DNA of 64,000 nucleotides, from the NCBI GenBank assembly GCA_018262855.1, contig JADFDO010000003.1, positions 1 through 64,000 of the forward strand, given 5' to 3'. The translations under genes and the position numbers were made by a program. The stretch comes from Methanolinea sp. (lineage in GTDB: Archaea > Halobacteriota > Methanomicrobia > Methanomicrobiales > Methanospirillaceae). The notes under the pieces are model-generated. The model made no database searches, was not told where the DNA came from, and was given only the letters and a program-made list of their open reading frames with translations. This document shows, piece by piece, positions 26,346 to 35,117 of this stretch; position 1 is the stretch's first letter, and every line of letters starts with the position of its first letter.

Positions 26346-28496
26346 TCATTCCCCCGCTTTTCCGCAACTCTCCTCACCCGGCGCTGGCACCCTGTAGAGA
26401 GGAAGACCTGAGAACCAGCCGGCAAACTCCTCCATGTGCCAGGTATCCACTGATGCCATCTCACGCACCAGGGGTAGGGGAAGAGCGGGCCCGAACTTCC
26501 AGTTCTCAGCCGGAGGGATCTTCATGAGATCGGTCATCTCCTGTGCAGACAGTGCCTGGATCTGACTGAATGCATCAAGGACGATCTCTGCCGCACCCTC
26601 TTTGGCAAGGTCCTGGAACAAGAGGGAGAGATCGTCATACCGGATCTTCATCTTCTCCCCCTTTATCCGCCTGACGAGCGCAGTAAGAAGGGCGTTGTCG
26701 GATCTCGAGAGGAAGGTGAGCGCGATTGCGTCCAGCTTGCGCCTGCCGGGGACTTCCCAGATATGGATCCCCTTCGAATGGAGAGGCGGGATGCTCCTGA
26801 TGATCCCTGATAATGCTTCCTCGTGCGGTTCGAGGAGTGGAAGGAGCGTCCTCCTCCTTGATAGGATCTTCTGGACCGCCTGGCAGACTACGGGGGAGAA
26901 GCCCGCCTGCCCCCCGGTCCAAAAGGCCTTGCCTCCAGTCTCCCCGCCAGGAACGACCACAACGAGGTTGTGCGACTCGTCGCTCTTGACAAGGGTCCAG
27001 CTCTTCCCGCCAAGGGAGAAACTCCCTTTACCGCCGCTGGCAACAAAGCGGGCATCCAGCCTCCCCACGAGTTCACCATCAGGGGTGACCGCACGTAAAT
27101 CACCCCCTCCCCGGATGACCGAGTAGAGGTCCTTCCAGTTGGACTTTCCATACCAAGCCTCCATCTTTGGCCCCGGCATGAAGATCTCACCGTCACGGAC
27201 AAGGAACTCCTCGTGTTCGAGGTGGTGTAAGAGGAGGTCATGGATATTTTCCGGAAGCTCGCGGAAGAGAGGGAGTGTGCCGAGATACTGCCGAAGCCTT
27301 GTCCGCGTGGTCCTCCGGTGCCTGATGATCTCGAGGAAAACCTGCTGAACAAGGAGGTTATAAGGCCGCTTCACAGGGATGAGCGGCTCGACTCTCTTTT
27401 TACTGGCACTCTCTATCACCGCTGCACAGAGGAGCAGGTCCCAGGCATCGACGAGCACAAACGCCATATAGGGGGATCGGCCCCTCCTCCCGCTCCTTCC
27501 CATGCGCTGGAGGAAAGATGAGACTGAGGTGGGCGCCCCAATCTGCACCACCACGTCGAGGTCGCCGATGTCAATACCGAGCTCAAGCGTGCTCGTGCAG
27601 ATGATGCAGGCACTCCCTTCTCCGGCGATCGAGTCCTCTGCAGCCTTCCGCATCTCCGGCGACAAAGAAGAATGGTGGACGAAGAGGTGGGACACACTCC
27701 CCCGGAGAGCCCGTCCTGCCTGCTCTGCTTCAGCCCTGCTGTTCACAAAGACGAGTGCCTTCCTGGCAGACACAATCCGGGCGATGGCTTCCATTCGTTT
27801 CTGTTCGTCTTCCTCAAGGTAGAACGAGAACCGCTTCTCTCTCGGCGGTTGTGCGACATGGACAAGTTGCCGGTCCTTCCAGTCTCCCGAGAGCCATGCC
27901 AGCACCTCTTCGGGATTCCCTACCGTCGCCGAGAGCCCGATTCGCTGGACATGACGCCCCGCGATTCTGTCGAGACGTTCAAGGAGAACCCTGAGATGGG
28001 CTCCTCTCTCCGACTCTACGAAGGCATGCAGTTCATCAACGATGACGAACCGGGCATGGCGGAGATCCCTCGAAGGTCTTCCCTCTCTCATCAGCACCTC
28101 GAGTGATTCCGGGGTGATCATCAGGATATGAGGCGGTTCCCCTTCGCTCCAGGACCGGTCGCCGCGGGGAACATCACCGTGCCACACCCGGACTTCGAGT
28201 CCTGTAGGGACACAAAAAGACCGGAACCTCTCTTCCTGGTCATTGATCAGTGCCTTTAATGGTGACAGGTAGATGCAGGCAACGCCAGGGCTCCCCTCCT
28301 TGAGGATGCGATCGAGAACCGGGATGAGCGCTGCCTCGGTCTTTCCTCCTGCCGTAGGGGCAATCACCATCACATCCTTCCCAAGAGCCACCTCTCCGTA
28401 TGCCCGCGACTGTACCTCCCGGAGGTCCGACCAGCCCAGGCGGTTCGCGAGCACCTCCTGGAGCGATTCGTGGAGCCCTGGAAAAATCCCGTTCAC
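26346..28496 (-). CDS. Lhr-type superfamily 2 helicase
   Basis: A 716-residue helicase: Walker A A-P-T-A-G-G-K-T near residue 46, I-V-D-E-L-H-A-F motif II near residue 152, L-S-A-T-V-G-N-P motif III near residue 188 and Q-R-M-G-R-S-G-R-R-G motif VI near residue 342. A winged-helix and C-terminal Lhr-core region follow. Lhr proteins act on RNA-DNA hybrids and in repair in archaea. The start is GTG 28496. It is monocistronic and shorter than the full-length Lhr of bacteria. Confidence 0.9.
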   Translation of the reverse strand: MNGIFPGLHESLQEVLANRLGWSDLREVQSRAYGEVALGKDVMVIAPTAGGKTEAALIPVLDRILKEGSPGVACIYLSPLKALINDQEERFRSFCVPTGLEVRVWHGDVPRGDRSWSEGEPPHILMITPESLEVLMREGRPSRDLRHARFVIVDELHAFVESERGAHLRVLLERLDRIAGRHVQRIGLSATVGNPEEVLAWLSGDWKDRQLVHVAQPPREKRFSFYLEEDEQKRMEAIARIVSARKALVFVNSRAEAEQAGRALRGSVSHLFVHHSSLSPEMRKAAEDSIAGEGSACIICTSTLELGIDIGDLDVVVQIGAPTSVSSFLQRMGRSGRRGRSPYMAFVLVDAWDLLLCAAVIESASKKRVEPLIPVKRPYNLLVQQVFLEIIRHRRTTRTRLRQYLGTLPLFRELPENIHDLLLHHLEHEEFLVRDGEIFMPGPKMEAWYGKSNWKDLYSVIRGGGDLRAVTPDGELVGRLDARFVASGGKGSFSLGGKSWTLVKSDESHNLVVVVPGGETGGKAFWTGGQAGFSPVVCQAVQKILSRRRTLLPLLEPHEEALSGIIRSIPPLHSKGIHIWEVPGRRKLDAIALTFLSRSDNALLTALVRRIKGEKMKIRYDDLSLLFQDLAKEGAAEIVLDAFSQIQALSAQEMTDLMKIPPAENWKFGPALPLPLVREMASVDTWHMEEFAGWFSGLPLYRVPAPGEESCGKAGE

Positions 28497-28561
28497 CTGT
28501 GATCACCAGAACGTTGGAGCCTTAGAAAAGTTATCTGTTGTGCTGTGGGAATAAGAAACGC

Positions 28562-28749
28562 ATATATATATTGTATTCTCCAAGTTGATCAGGTAAACCC
28601 GGATGTCACGAACACGAATGCCTCATGTGGTGTCGGATCTTCGTCATACCGGCGTGTTTTCTTTCTTCTTCCTGTTTAGGTAGGGGACCAGCCAGGCTGC
28701 CGGTCCCCATGTAACGGCACATCCCTGGAGTTTACCGGAGGTTTCTCTC
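28562..28749 (+). promoter_or_regulatory. Promoter and long structured leader of the symporter operon
   Basis: The TATA-like ATATATATAT at 28562-28571 is followed by some 150 bases of leader before the first start codon, unusually long for this genome. A perfect seven-base-pair hairpin GGGGACC/GGTCCCC (28683-28689 with 28702-28708) lies about 40 bases before the ATG. The leader ends in C-C-G-G-A-G-G, a strong ribosome site. It could be a cis-regulatory RNA, but it matches no riboswitch class that I recognise. Confidence 0.4.
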
Positions 28750-28860
28750 ATGTTTGGAATTCCTGACCCTCAAATATGGATCGCATACCTGCTCTGCATA
28801 GCGCTTGCCCTCGCCTGTATCGTCTATGGCCTCATCTATTGGAACAGGGGAGGTGAGTGA
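28750..28860 (+). CDS. Symporter small accessory protein (36 residues)
   Basis: A single-helix micro-protein, M-F-G-I-P-D-P-Q-I-W then about 20 hydrophobic residues, ending W-N-R-G-G-E. It sits behind the G-G-A-G-G ribosome site, and its TGA overlaps the GTG of the symporter (GTGA). Small membrane partners of this type are found directly in front of some sodium:solute symporters. Its size, position and single transmembrane segment fit that role. Confidence 0.8.
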   Translation: MFGIPDPQIWIAYLLCIALALACIVYGLIYWNRGGE

Positions 28861-30425
28861 AGGTGGCAGCCAGTCTCTTCTGGATTGCCATCATCACCGC
28901 CATCTACCTTGTGATGATCCTCTGCCTCGGGTACCTCGGGTATAAAAAGACCAAAGCGGCCGAGGACTATCTGGTTGCAGGAAGGAATGCCCATCCGGTG
29001 GTCATTGCCCTCTCATACGGGGCAACATTCATCAGCACTTCGGCTATCGTCGGTTTCGGGGGACAGGCTGCGAATCTCGGGATGGGCCTTATATGGCTGA
29101 CCGTTTTTAACATCGGTGTGGGGATCCTCCTGGCGTTCGTGATCTTCGGAAAGAAGACCCGGGAGGTAGGCTCACGACTGAAAGCAATTACATTCCCGGA
29201 CCTTATGGGAAAGGTCTACTCCTCCCAGTTCATGCAGGTCGTATCAGGTCTCGTGATCATCGTCGGGATGCCCCTCTACACCGCTGCCGTCCTGATAGGG
29301 GGAGCCCAGTTCATCAAGGAGACCCTGGGGATCTCATATTCAGTATCCCTCATAGGCTTTGCAATCATCGTCGCTATCTACGTGATTTTTGGCGGGCTTA
29401 TTGCGGTTATGTATACCGATGCGGTCCAGGGTGCGATCATGCTTGTGGGAATGACATTTTTATTGATATTCACGTATGTCATCCTTGGCGGGGTCGAAGC
29501 GGCACATACTGCGCTCACGAACATGGCAAACCTGGTCCCGGCCAAACTCGCTGAACAGGGGATGAATGGCTGGACAGTGATGCCCGATCTAGGATCCCCC
29601 ATCTGGTTCACACTTGTGACAACCCTTGTCCTGGGTGTGGGGATAGGCGTGCTTGCCCAGCCCCAGCTGGTGGTCCGGTTCATGACCGCGAAGGACAACC
29701 GCTCCCTGAACCGGGCGGTCCTTGTGGGTGGACCGTTCATCCTGATGATGACCGGGGTGGCTTTTACTGTCGGAGCCTTAACCAACGTCTATTTTTACCA
29801 GGCGAAGGGAACCCTCGCAGTGGCTGCGGCAGGAGGAAATGTCGATTCGGTCATCCCACTCTTCATCAACCTCGCCACGCCGGACTGGTTCACCGTGCTG
29901 TTCATGGTGACGCTCCTTGCGGCAGCGATGTCCACCCTCTCTTCGCTCTTCCACACCATGGGAACTGCGTTGATCTGTGATCTCTGGGGCAGAGGCCGTG
30001 AATGCGCCCTGTCCCTTAAGGCAAACCAGGCCGGTGTGCTGATCATGATCATCATAAGTCTGATCGTTGCATTCCTGATGCCAGGGAGCATCATCGCTCT
30101 TGCAACCGCGATGTTCATGGGCCTCTGTGCGTCCGCATTCCTCCCGGTATTCGCAGTGGCAGTCTATTGTAAGAAGCCTGATCCACTAGCGGCAAAGGTG
30201 AGCCTCGTGGTCGGTGCAGTCGTTTGGTTCGTGTGGGCCCTCTTCGTGAATGCCAAATATGCTGCCGTATTCGGGCTTTCAACGGCTGTGCTCGGGACCA
30301 CGAGCGTCCTCACCTATCCCTGGAATGCGATGGACCCCATTATTATCGGGCTTCCCCTTTCTGCACTGACCATTCTCATTCTCCAGGCAAGAAGCGGCAT
30401 GAGGAAGGAGAGCACCCCCGCGTAA
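28857..30425 (+). CDS. Sodium:solute symporter (SSS family)
   Basis: A 522-residue transporter with about 13 membrane helices. The family signatures are Y-L-V-A-G-R-N in the first loop, A-T-F-I-S-T-S-A-I-V-G near residue 60 and G-G-L-I-A-V-M-Y-T-D-A-V-Q-G near residue 180. It imports a solute with sodium; the substrate cannot be told from sequence. Acetate, amino acids and other small acids are all possible. The start is GTG 28857, coupled to the micro-protein stop. Confidence 0.92.
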   Translation: MKVAASLFWIAIITAIYLVMILCLGYLGYKKTKAAEDYLVAGRNAHPVVIALSYGATFISTSAIVGFGGQAANLGMGLIWLTVFNIGVGILLAFVIFGKKTREVGSRLKAITFPDLMGKVYSSQFMQVVSGLVIIVGMPLYTAAVLIGGAQFIKETLGISYSVSLIGFAIIVAIYVIFGGLIAVMYTDAVQGAIMLVGMTFLLIFTYVILGGVEAAHTALTNMANLVPAKLAEQGMNGWTVMPDLGSPIWFTLVTTLVLGVGIGVLAQPQLVVRFMTAKDNRSLNRAVLVGGPFILMMTGVAFTVGALTNVYFYQAKGTLAVAAAGGNVDSVIPLFINLATPDWFTVLFMVTLLAAAMSTLSSLFHTMGTALICDLWGRGRECALSLKANQAGVLIMIIISLIVAFLMPGSIIALATAMFMGLCASAFLPVFAVAVYCKKPDPLAAKVSLVVGAVVWFVWALFVNAKYAAVFGLSTAVLGTTSVLTYPWNAMDPIIIGLPLSALTILILQARSGMRKESTPA

Positions 30426-30427
30426 AT

Positions 30428-30496
30428 CCTTTTTATATGAAAATCGCATCCGCGATTTTCATTTTGTATGCATGTATCTCGAAGTGAATCATGTGG
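30428..30496 (+). repeat. Hairpin repeat, copy A
   Basis: Its core at 30437-30462 is a perfect 11-base-pair hairpin: ATGAAAATCGC, loop ATCC, GCGATTTTCAT. The flanks (CTTTTTAT before, TTTTGTATGC and ATCATGTG after) match copy C at 32299-32366 over about 65 bases. It begins three bases after the symporter stop and may end its transcript. Confidence 0.8.
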
Positions 30497-30564
30497 TTTA
30501 AATAAAAAACACTAATGATGCGTCCTGCAACAGGCTCGACGCATAAAAAAACCGGATGTATATT

Positions 30565-30600
30565 CATAGAAAATCGCATCCGCGATTTTCATTTTCTATG
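30565..30600 (+). repeat. Hairpin repeat, copy B
   Basis: It has the same core arms, GAAAATCGC and GCGATTTTC, at 30569-30590. The flanks differ: CATAGAAAAT at 30565-30574 is also complementary to ATTTTCTATG at 30591-30600, so two alternative foldings exist. It ends two bases before the exchanger gene, in the convergent gap with the symporter. Confidence 0.75.
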
Positions 30601-30602
30601 CT

Positions 30603-31532
30603 TCATGCATACATCATGAAGAGATACAGGATATAGCCGGAAAAGACAAGGAGTGCCCATGCACGGAGCATCCAGTTCTTCTTAAGAATGAACATGGGGA
30701 TTATGCAGAATGTTACTACGAGGAGGATCAGATTTGTTGTTTGCTCGGGGACCGTGACCGGATGAATGAGACTCCCGACGCCCAGGATAAAGAGCAGGTT
30801 GAAATAGTTACTCCCGAGAAGGTTTCCCGCTGACACCCCGCCATAATTCTTGAGAATGGCGACAAGCGAGGTCACCAGTTCAGGAATCGAAGTTCCTGCC
30901 GCTACGATCGAGAGCCCGATGATATAGGGGGGGATAAGAAATATCGTCGCGAGATCAATCGCACCTGACAGAAAGAGCGAAGATCCTCCGATCACCCCGG
31001 CCAACCCGAGAATGGTGTGGAGATAATCCAGGTTCCCATGCGACTGAAGGCCCTCTTCAGGTGGTACAATCCCTTTTTTACAGATATAAAGAAGGATGAC
31101 AGCAAATCCCCCGAGGAATAGCACAGATGTGTAGATATCCAGGATTCCACGGAGTGCCAAGGTGATATAAAGAACTGTTGCAAGTATGGTCAGTGCGAGT
31201 TCTTTCCAGAGAATAGGCCTTGTTTTCGGGGTGAGTATGGGACCGGGCTTCACGAGAACGCAGAGGGCAAGGATAAAGGCAATATTGAAAATATTGCTCC
31301 CGATGACATTCCCAAGGCCGATATCGTCCTTCCCGATAAGGACCGCATTGGTGGTTACGAAAAATTCGGGGAGCGAAGTTCCAAACGCGATAATAGTAAA
31401 TCCAACAATGCCCGATGGAATACCCCATTTCACGGCAAGTCCGGCACCCCCTTTCACCAGCCAGTCTGCCCCTTTGACGAGGAGGATGAGCCCTGTGCAG
31501 AAGAGGGCGGAGGCGATGAGAAGAGGCCCCAT
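30603..31532 (-). CDS. Calcium/sodium exchanger, CaCA family (YrbG-like)
   Basis: A 309-residue membrane protein with ten predicted helices and the two inverted CaCA alpha-repeats: G-T-S-L-P-E-F-F ... G-N-V-I-G-S-N-I-F-N in the first half and G-T-S-I-P-E-L-V-T-S ... G-N-L-L-G-S-N-Y-F-N in the second. It exchanges cations across the membrane. The start at 31532 follows a G-A-G-G site inside the end of the previous gene; the in-frame ATG at 31583 would overlap that gene by 47 bases. Confidence 0.92.
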   Translation of the reverse strand: MGPLLIASALFCTGLILLVKGADWLVKGGAGLAVKWGIPSGIVGFTIIAFGTSLPEFFVTTNAVLIGKDDIGLGNVIGSNIFNIAFILALCVLVKPGPILTPKTRPILWKELALTILATVLYITLALRGILDIYTSVLFLGGFAVILLYICKKGIVPPEEGLQSHGNLDYLHTILGLAGVIGGSSLFLSGAIDLATIFLIPPYIIGLSIVAAGTSIPELVTSLVAILKNYGGVSAGNLLGSNYFNLLFILGVGSLIHPVTVPEQTTNLILLVVTFCIIPMFILKKNWMLRAWALLVFSGYILYLFMMYA

Positions 31533-31536
31533 CCAG

Positions 31537-32184
31537 TCATTCCTCACATTTGGGCATTTTCCTGCGATATACCAGGTACGCACCGATGACTGCCCCCAGT
31601 ATCACGATTGCGACTCCGATTCCGAGAAGGGGTTGGGAAAGGATGAGGCCCCAGACATATTCCGCCCCTAGTGCAATAAGGTAGCAGCCGAGAAATGCCC
31701 CTATGGCGATTGCAAGGAGCACGCTCCTGCTCGGCATCCCGAGCAGCCGCCCCACCAGGGATGCACCGATGCCACCGGAACCCTGGAAAGGAAACATGAC
31801 AAAGAGCACGATGCCGGTAAAATAAAATCTCTTCAGCCACGGTCTGCACGATAAGAATGCCTGGCCATGGTCCATGAACCGCGAGATCCAGGCTCCTAGC
31901 AGTGGAATCCGATACGCCAGTTCAAAATTAAGGGCCATGAAGATACCCGCGAGAATATCGAGGAGTGCTATAGAAGTCCCGATAAGCCACCAGGGGAACC
32001 CGAGTGCCACACCGATGGGAAGGATCGTCTCCTTTCCTGCCGGGGGTATTACGTATGCACCCATCAACCCGGACAACAACAGCGCCCTCTCATAAGGGAG
32101 GAAGAGAAAGAGGAGCAGGATGTAGAGCCCGCCAAGGATAAACGGGAAGATAAACCGTAGGGCCAAGTTAATTGTCGGGTGCAT
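31537..32184 (-). CDS. Small multidrug export family membrane protein
   Basis: A 215-residue protein with five or six membrane helices. It contains E-T-I-L-P-I-G-V-A-L-G-F-P near residue 55 and P-F-Q-G-S-G-G-I-G-A-S-L-V-G near residue 135, the two motifs of the small multidrug-export (sm_multidrug_ex) family. It precedes the CaCA exchanger by four bases, so both are one transcript. The start at 32184 has A-G-G-A-A-G upstream; a longer frame reaches 32271. Export activity is inferred from the family name only. Confidence 0.75.
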   Translation of the reverse strand: MHPTINLALRFIFPFILGGLYILLLFLFLPYERALLLSGLMGAYVIPPAGKETILPIGVALGFPWWLIGTSIALLDILAGIFMALNFELAYRIPLLGAWISRFMDHGQAFLSCRPWLKRFYFTGIVLFVMFPFQGSGGIGASLVGRLLGMPSRSVLLAIAIGAFLGCYLIALGAEYVWGLILSQPLLGIGVAIVILGAVIGAYLVYRRKMPKCEE

Positions 32185-32298
32185 TGATGGCTTCCTGCCT
32201 GGGTATGAGATCGGTATCCATCGGTAAAAATGCATGGGCACCGGGCCAGTGGAATCCCGTTGCTCCACCATTTCCCGGAAGAGATGGGTCCTCCCTCC

Positions 32299-32366
32299 TT
32301 ATTTTTATATGAAAATCGCATCCGCAATTTTCATTTTGTATGCTTATGTCTCGATAGGAATCATGT
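32299..32366 (+). repeat. Hairpin repeat, copy C
   Basis: The core ATGAAAATCGC, loop ATCC, GCAATTTTCAT lies at 32309-32334 and differs from copy A by one base that breaks one pair. The flanks match copy A closely. It lies between two minus-strand genes. Together with copies A and B it brackets the two-gene transporter unit 30603-32184. Confidence 0.8.
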
Positions 32367-32418
32367 GTGTTTTACAAAGAGAAGTGGGGATGGCTCCTGC
32401 AGGAATCTCTTTTCCAGA

Positions 32419-32973
32419 TTATATACGCACTTTCCGGACCTCGTTGTAGAGCAGTACAAGGGAGAGGCTGATAAGGTTGAGGGTGGTTGCTGCATACCAG
32501 AGATAACTCTCAATCGTGGTCAGCAGGGTTATCCATCCGGACCAGAGCATGGTGCAGATGATAACAAACGACAGCAGGGTGTCCACTGCAAGGAACACGA
32601 GGGGCATCCTGAAATAGGCGCCCAGCTGTGCGATCGTGCAGTATTCAAAGGGAGCGGATTGCCCCAGGAGATCGAGGATCGCCCGCCCTGCATTCATCAG
32701 GAGGTCGATGCCTGCCCATACGATTACACACCAGCCCAGCACTGCAATCATGCCGTGGTGAGGAAGAGTGAGGACACGGATTGCCGCAATCCCGAAGAGG
32801 AGTTTGAAGATGCAGAAAGGAATGCCGATGGTGAGCGAGAGGAAAAGCGGCCTCTGGAAGAACTGCTGCAGGGGATCAATTCCTGTCCCTGACCGGTGCG
32901 GGGTGCCTGTCTTCTTCTGTGACCTATCAGCAGACATGTTGTTCCTTCCACTCATTCCCGAAACTATGAGCAT
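32419..32973 (-). CDS. Membrane protein of unknown function
   Basis: About 184 residues: a polar N-terminus of some 40 residues rich in Ser, Lys and Arg, then four predicted helices (around residues 46-66, 74-96, 116-140 and 152-172). I do not recognise the family. The start at 32973 has A-A-G-G-A-G-A-A-C just upstream; later ATGs at 32955 and 32937 are possible. A much longer frame to 33210 runs into the next gene and is not credible. Confidence 0.55.
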   Translation of the reverse strand: MLIVSGMSGRNNMSADRSQKKTGTPHRSGTGIDPLQQFFQRPLFLSLTIGIPFCIFKLLFGIAAIRVLTLPHHGMIAVLGWCVIVWAGIDLLMNAGRAILDLLGQSAPFEYCTIAQLGAYFRMPLVFLAVDTLLSFVIICTMLWSGWITLLTTIESYLWYAATTLNLISLSLVLLYNEVRKVRI

Positions 32974-33034
32974 GTTCTCCTTACCAGGAGATATAAGCCC
33001 CGTCAGAGAGCACCACTGATGAATACACGCATGA

Positions 33035-34285
33035 TCAGGATTCCCGATCCTGGCCATATGCGTCCTTCTTCGCGATGTTCCTTCCGGCAACCACGCCCGA
33101 TGAGCAGGCGAACTGGAGGTTATAACCCCCCGTGTCGCCATCGATGTCGACCACTTCGCCGGCAAAAAAGAGCCCGCGGTGGAGGCGTGATTCCATGGTC
33201 CCCGGATCAATCTCTTTGAGTGTCACACCTCCCCGAGTCACCATCGCTCTGTCAAATCCCTCCAGTGCCCGGACCGGAAAAGAATACCCTGTGATCATCG
33301 ATACAAGGGTATTCCTTGTGCCCTTCGTGAGGTGGGCGCAGGTCTGCCCGCTTTCAATTCCTGCCTGTCCGAGAAGGTGCTTCACGAGCCGTTCGGGAAG
33401 TGAGAGATCCCTCAGCATTCTTGAGACCGTGATTCCCTTCCCGCCCATCAGGAGTCCGGTTACCGTACTCTTTGCCTGTTCGGGCTCCTGGCAGGGGAAG
33501 AACGAGACTTTCACGAGATCTCCGGGTTTGATATACCTCGATATATCGAGAATCCCGGGGCCCGAGAGCCCGGTATGGGTCAGGAGGAGATCTCCATGGT
33601 GCTTGAGCACGCTTCTCCCGTCGTGAAACAGGGTGATTGGGGTGTTCTCAAATGACATCCCGGCAAGGTCTGTCAGAGGAAAGTCCCTGACAAGCACTGC
33701 TGCAAGTGCCGGGCCGGTATCAGTGATGCAATGCCCAAATGAACCTGCAAGTTGATACCCGTCTCCCGAAGACCCCGTCGCAGGGTAGGATGCCCCACCC
33801 GTCGCAATGACCAGGTTATCCGCACAATACGTCTCCCTCCTGGTGGTGACGAGAAAACGTCCGTTGCCGAAACCCGCGGAGAGGATAGGTTCACTGCACC
33901 TGATTCCAACTCCGTACAGCGAGCATTCGGCAAGGAGGACCTTCAGGACATCTGATGACTTCCTTGTGACCGGGAATACCTTCCCTCCTTCTGCGCCCGC
34001 CATCGGAAGGCCGCGATCCCTGAAGAATGCAATAAGTTCGCGGTTCGAGTACTGCAGGAGGGAAGGCTTTACAAATTTTCCGTGTTCACCGTAATGAACA
34101 AGGAATGAGGAGATCTCGCCTTCATGGGTGATATTACACTGGCCGGAACCCGAGATGAGGAGTTTTCTCCCGCAGGAGGGCATTTTTTCCAGGATAATCA
34201 CGTGTTTTCCGGCAGCCGCACAGGTGCATGCACAGAACAGCCCCGCCGGGCCGCCTCCCACCACAATGACATCAGTCTCCTTCAT
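33035..34285 (-). CDS. HI0933/YhiN-family FAD-dependent oxidoreductase
   Basis: A 416-residue flavoprotein. The N-terminal Rossmann motif G-G-G-P-A-G-L-F-C-A (residues 10-19) is followed by G-S-G-Q-C-N-I-T-H, the signature of the HI0933/YhiN family. A second glycine motif, A-T-G-G-A-S-Y-P-A-T-G-S-S-G-D-G, sits near residue 170, and G-E-V-V-D-I-D-G-D-T-G-G-Y-N-L-Q-F-A at the C-terminus. Bacterial relatives include BaiN, a bile-acid reductase, but the general substrate is unknown. Only the 61-base gap to the preceding membrane protein links it to anything. Confidence 0.88.
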   Translation of the reverse strand: MKETDVIVVGGGPAGLFCACTCAAAGKHVIILEKMPSCGRKLLISGSGQCNITHEGEISSFLVHYGEHGKFVKPSLLQYSNRELIAFFRDRGLPMAGAEGGKVFPVTRKSSDVLKVLLAECSLYGVGIRCSEPILSAGFGNGRFLVTTRRETYCADNLVIATGGASYPATGSSGDGYQLAGSFGHCITDTGPALAAVLVRDFPLTDLAGMSFENTPITLFHDGRSVLKHHGDLLLTHTGLSGPGILDISRYIKPGDLVKVSFFPCQEPEQAKSTVTGLLMGGKGITVSRMLRDLSLPERLVKHLLGQAGIESGQTCAHLTKGTRNTLVSMITGYSFPVRALEGFDRAMVTRGGVTLKEIDPGTMESRLHRGLFFAGEVVDIDGDTGGYNLQFACSSGVVAGRNIAKKDAYGQDRES

Positions 34286-34476
34286 TTGCTACCCCTGCAT
34301 TTCCTTTCACCCTGTCAGGCTTCATTCAACCCTGGGACTATATGTTCAGGAAGTCCGTGAAGCAATAAAAACCTCTCACAGTCCAGATCACTGGAGATGG
34401 CGTACTATTTATTGTCCGATGACACCCATATGAAAGACCATTAGTTGATTATCCTTCCATTTTACAGGTGAATCAG

Positions 34477-35085
34477 ATGAAATCCGGGCATTTTTCCTTA
34501 TTCACACCGTTCAAGCCTGATAAAAGCCTCGTAAGCATGTATCATGTGCTCTTTGTGACACTCCTGATCGTGTTCGGGGGAATACTCCTCTTTGCAGGAT
34601 ATCACTCGGGATCGGGTATTCTCCTTGCGGGAGCTATTGTCGCGGTCCTCTTTCTCGCAGGCGGGTATCTTTACTGGGTCGGCAGATACTACCAGACGAT
34701 ATTTTTCGAACTGAAGGACGACGAGGTGACCTGGAGGAGGGGCGTTTGGTTCCGGATGACAGGAATCGTTCCCTACGACCGCATTACGAATATCGATATC
34801 TACCAGGGACCCCTCATGCGCTATTTTGGATTCTCGTCGATCAAACTCCAGACAGCAGGGTATTCGGCACAGGCAAGGTCTGAGATCGTCCTTGAAGGTA
34901 TCGTGGAGGCGGAGGAGTTGAGAGAGACCATCCGTTCACTTATACGGAGATCAAGGGTTGTTACAGGGCCTTCTGATGCAACGGGCACTCCTGCAAAACC
35001 CGGAATACCACAGACTTCAGAAGACAGGCTGCTTGGTGAGGTCAGGGCAATCCGTCAACTGCTGGAGAGGAGACAACAGTCCTGA
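34477..35085 (+). CDS. PH-domain (bPH2/YdbS-like) membrane protein
   Basis: A 202-residue protein. Two membrane helices (about residues 24-46 and 50-72) precede a bacterial PH domain with R-R-G-V-W-F-R-M-T-G-I-V-P-Y-D-R-I-T-N-I-D-I. A tail of about 50 polar residues includes P-A-K-P-G-I-P-Q-T and a terminal helix, L-L-G-E-V-R-A-I-R-Q-L-L-E-R. It resembles the partial gene at the left edge of the window. ATG 34477 is chosen; GTG 34468 is in frame. Function unknown. Confidence 0.82.
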   Translation: MKSGHFSLFTPFKPDKSLVSMYHVLFVTLLIVFGGILLFAGYHSGSGILLAGAIVAVLFLAGGYLYWVGRYYQTIFFELKDDEVTWRRGVWFRMTGIVPYDRITNIDIYQGPLMRYFGFSSIKLQTAGYSAQARSEIVLEGIVEAEELRETIRSLIRRSRVVTGPSDATGTPAKPGIPQTSEDRLLGEVRAIRQLLERRQQS

Positions 35086-35117
35086 TAGGGTGAGCCCAGG
35101 AAGAGGCCCATCCCCGG

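Noticed and set aside
28683-28708. Hairpin as intrinsic terminator
   Set aside because: It is followed by a ribosome site, not a T run, and lies upstream of the symporter start.
33035-33210. Extended N-terminus of the membrane protein 32419-32973
   Set aside because: It would overlap the flavoprotein coding region in another frame; a ribosome site supports the start at 32973.
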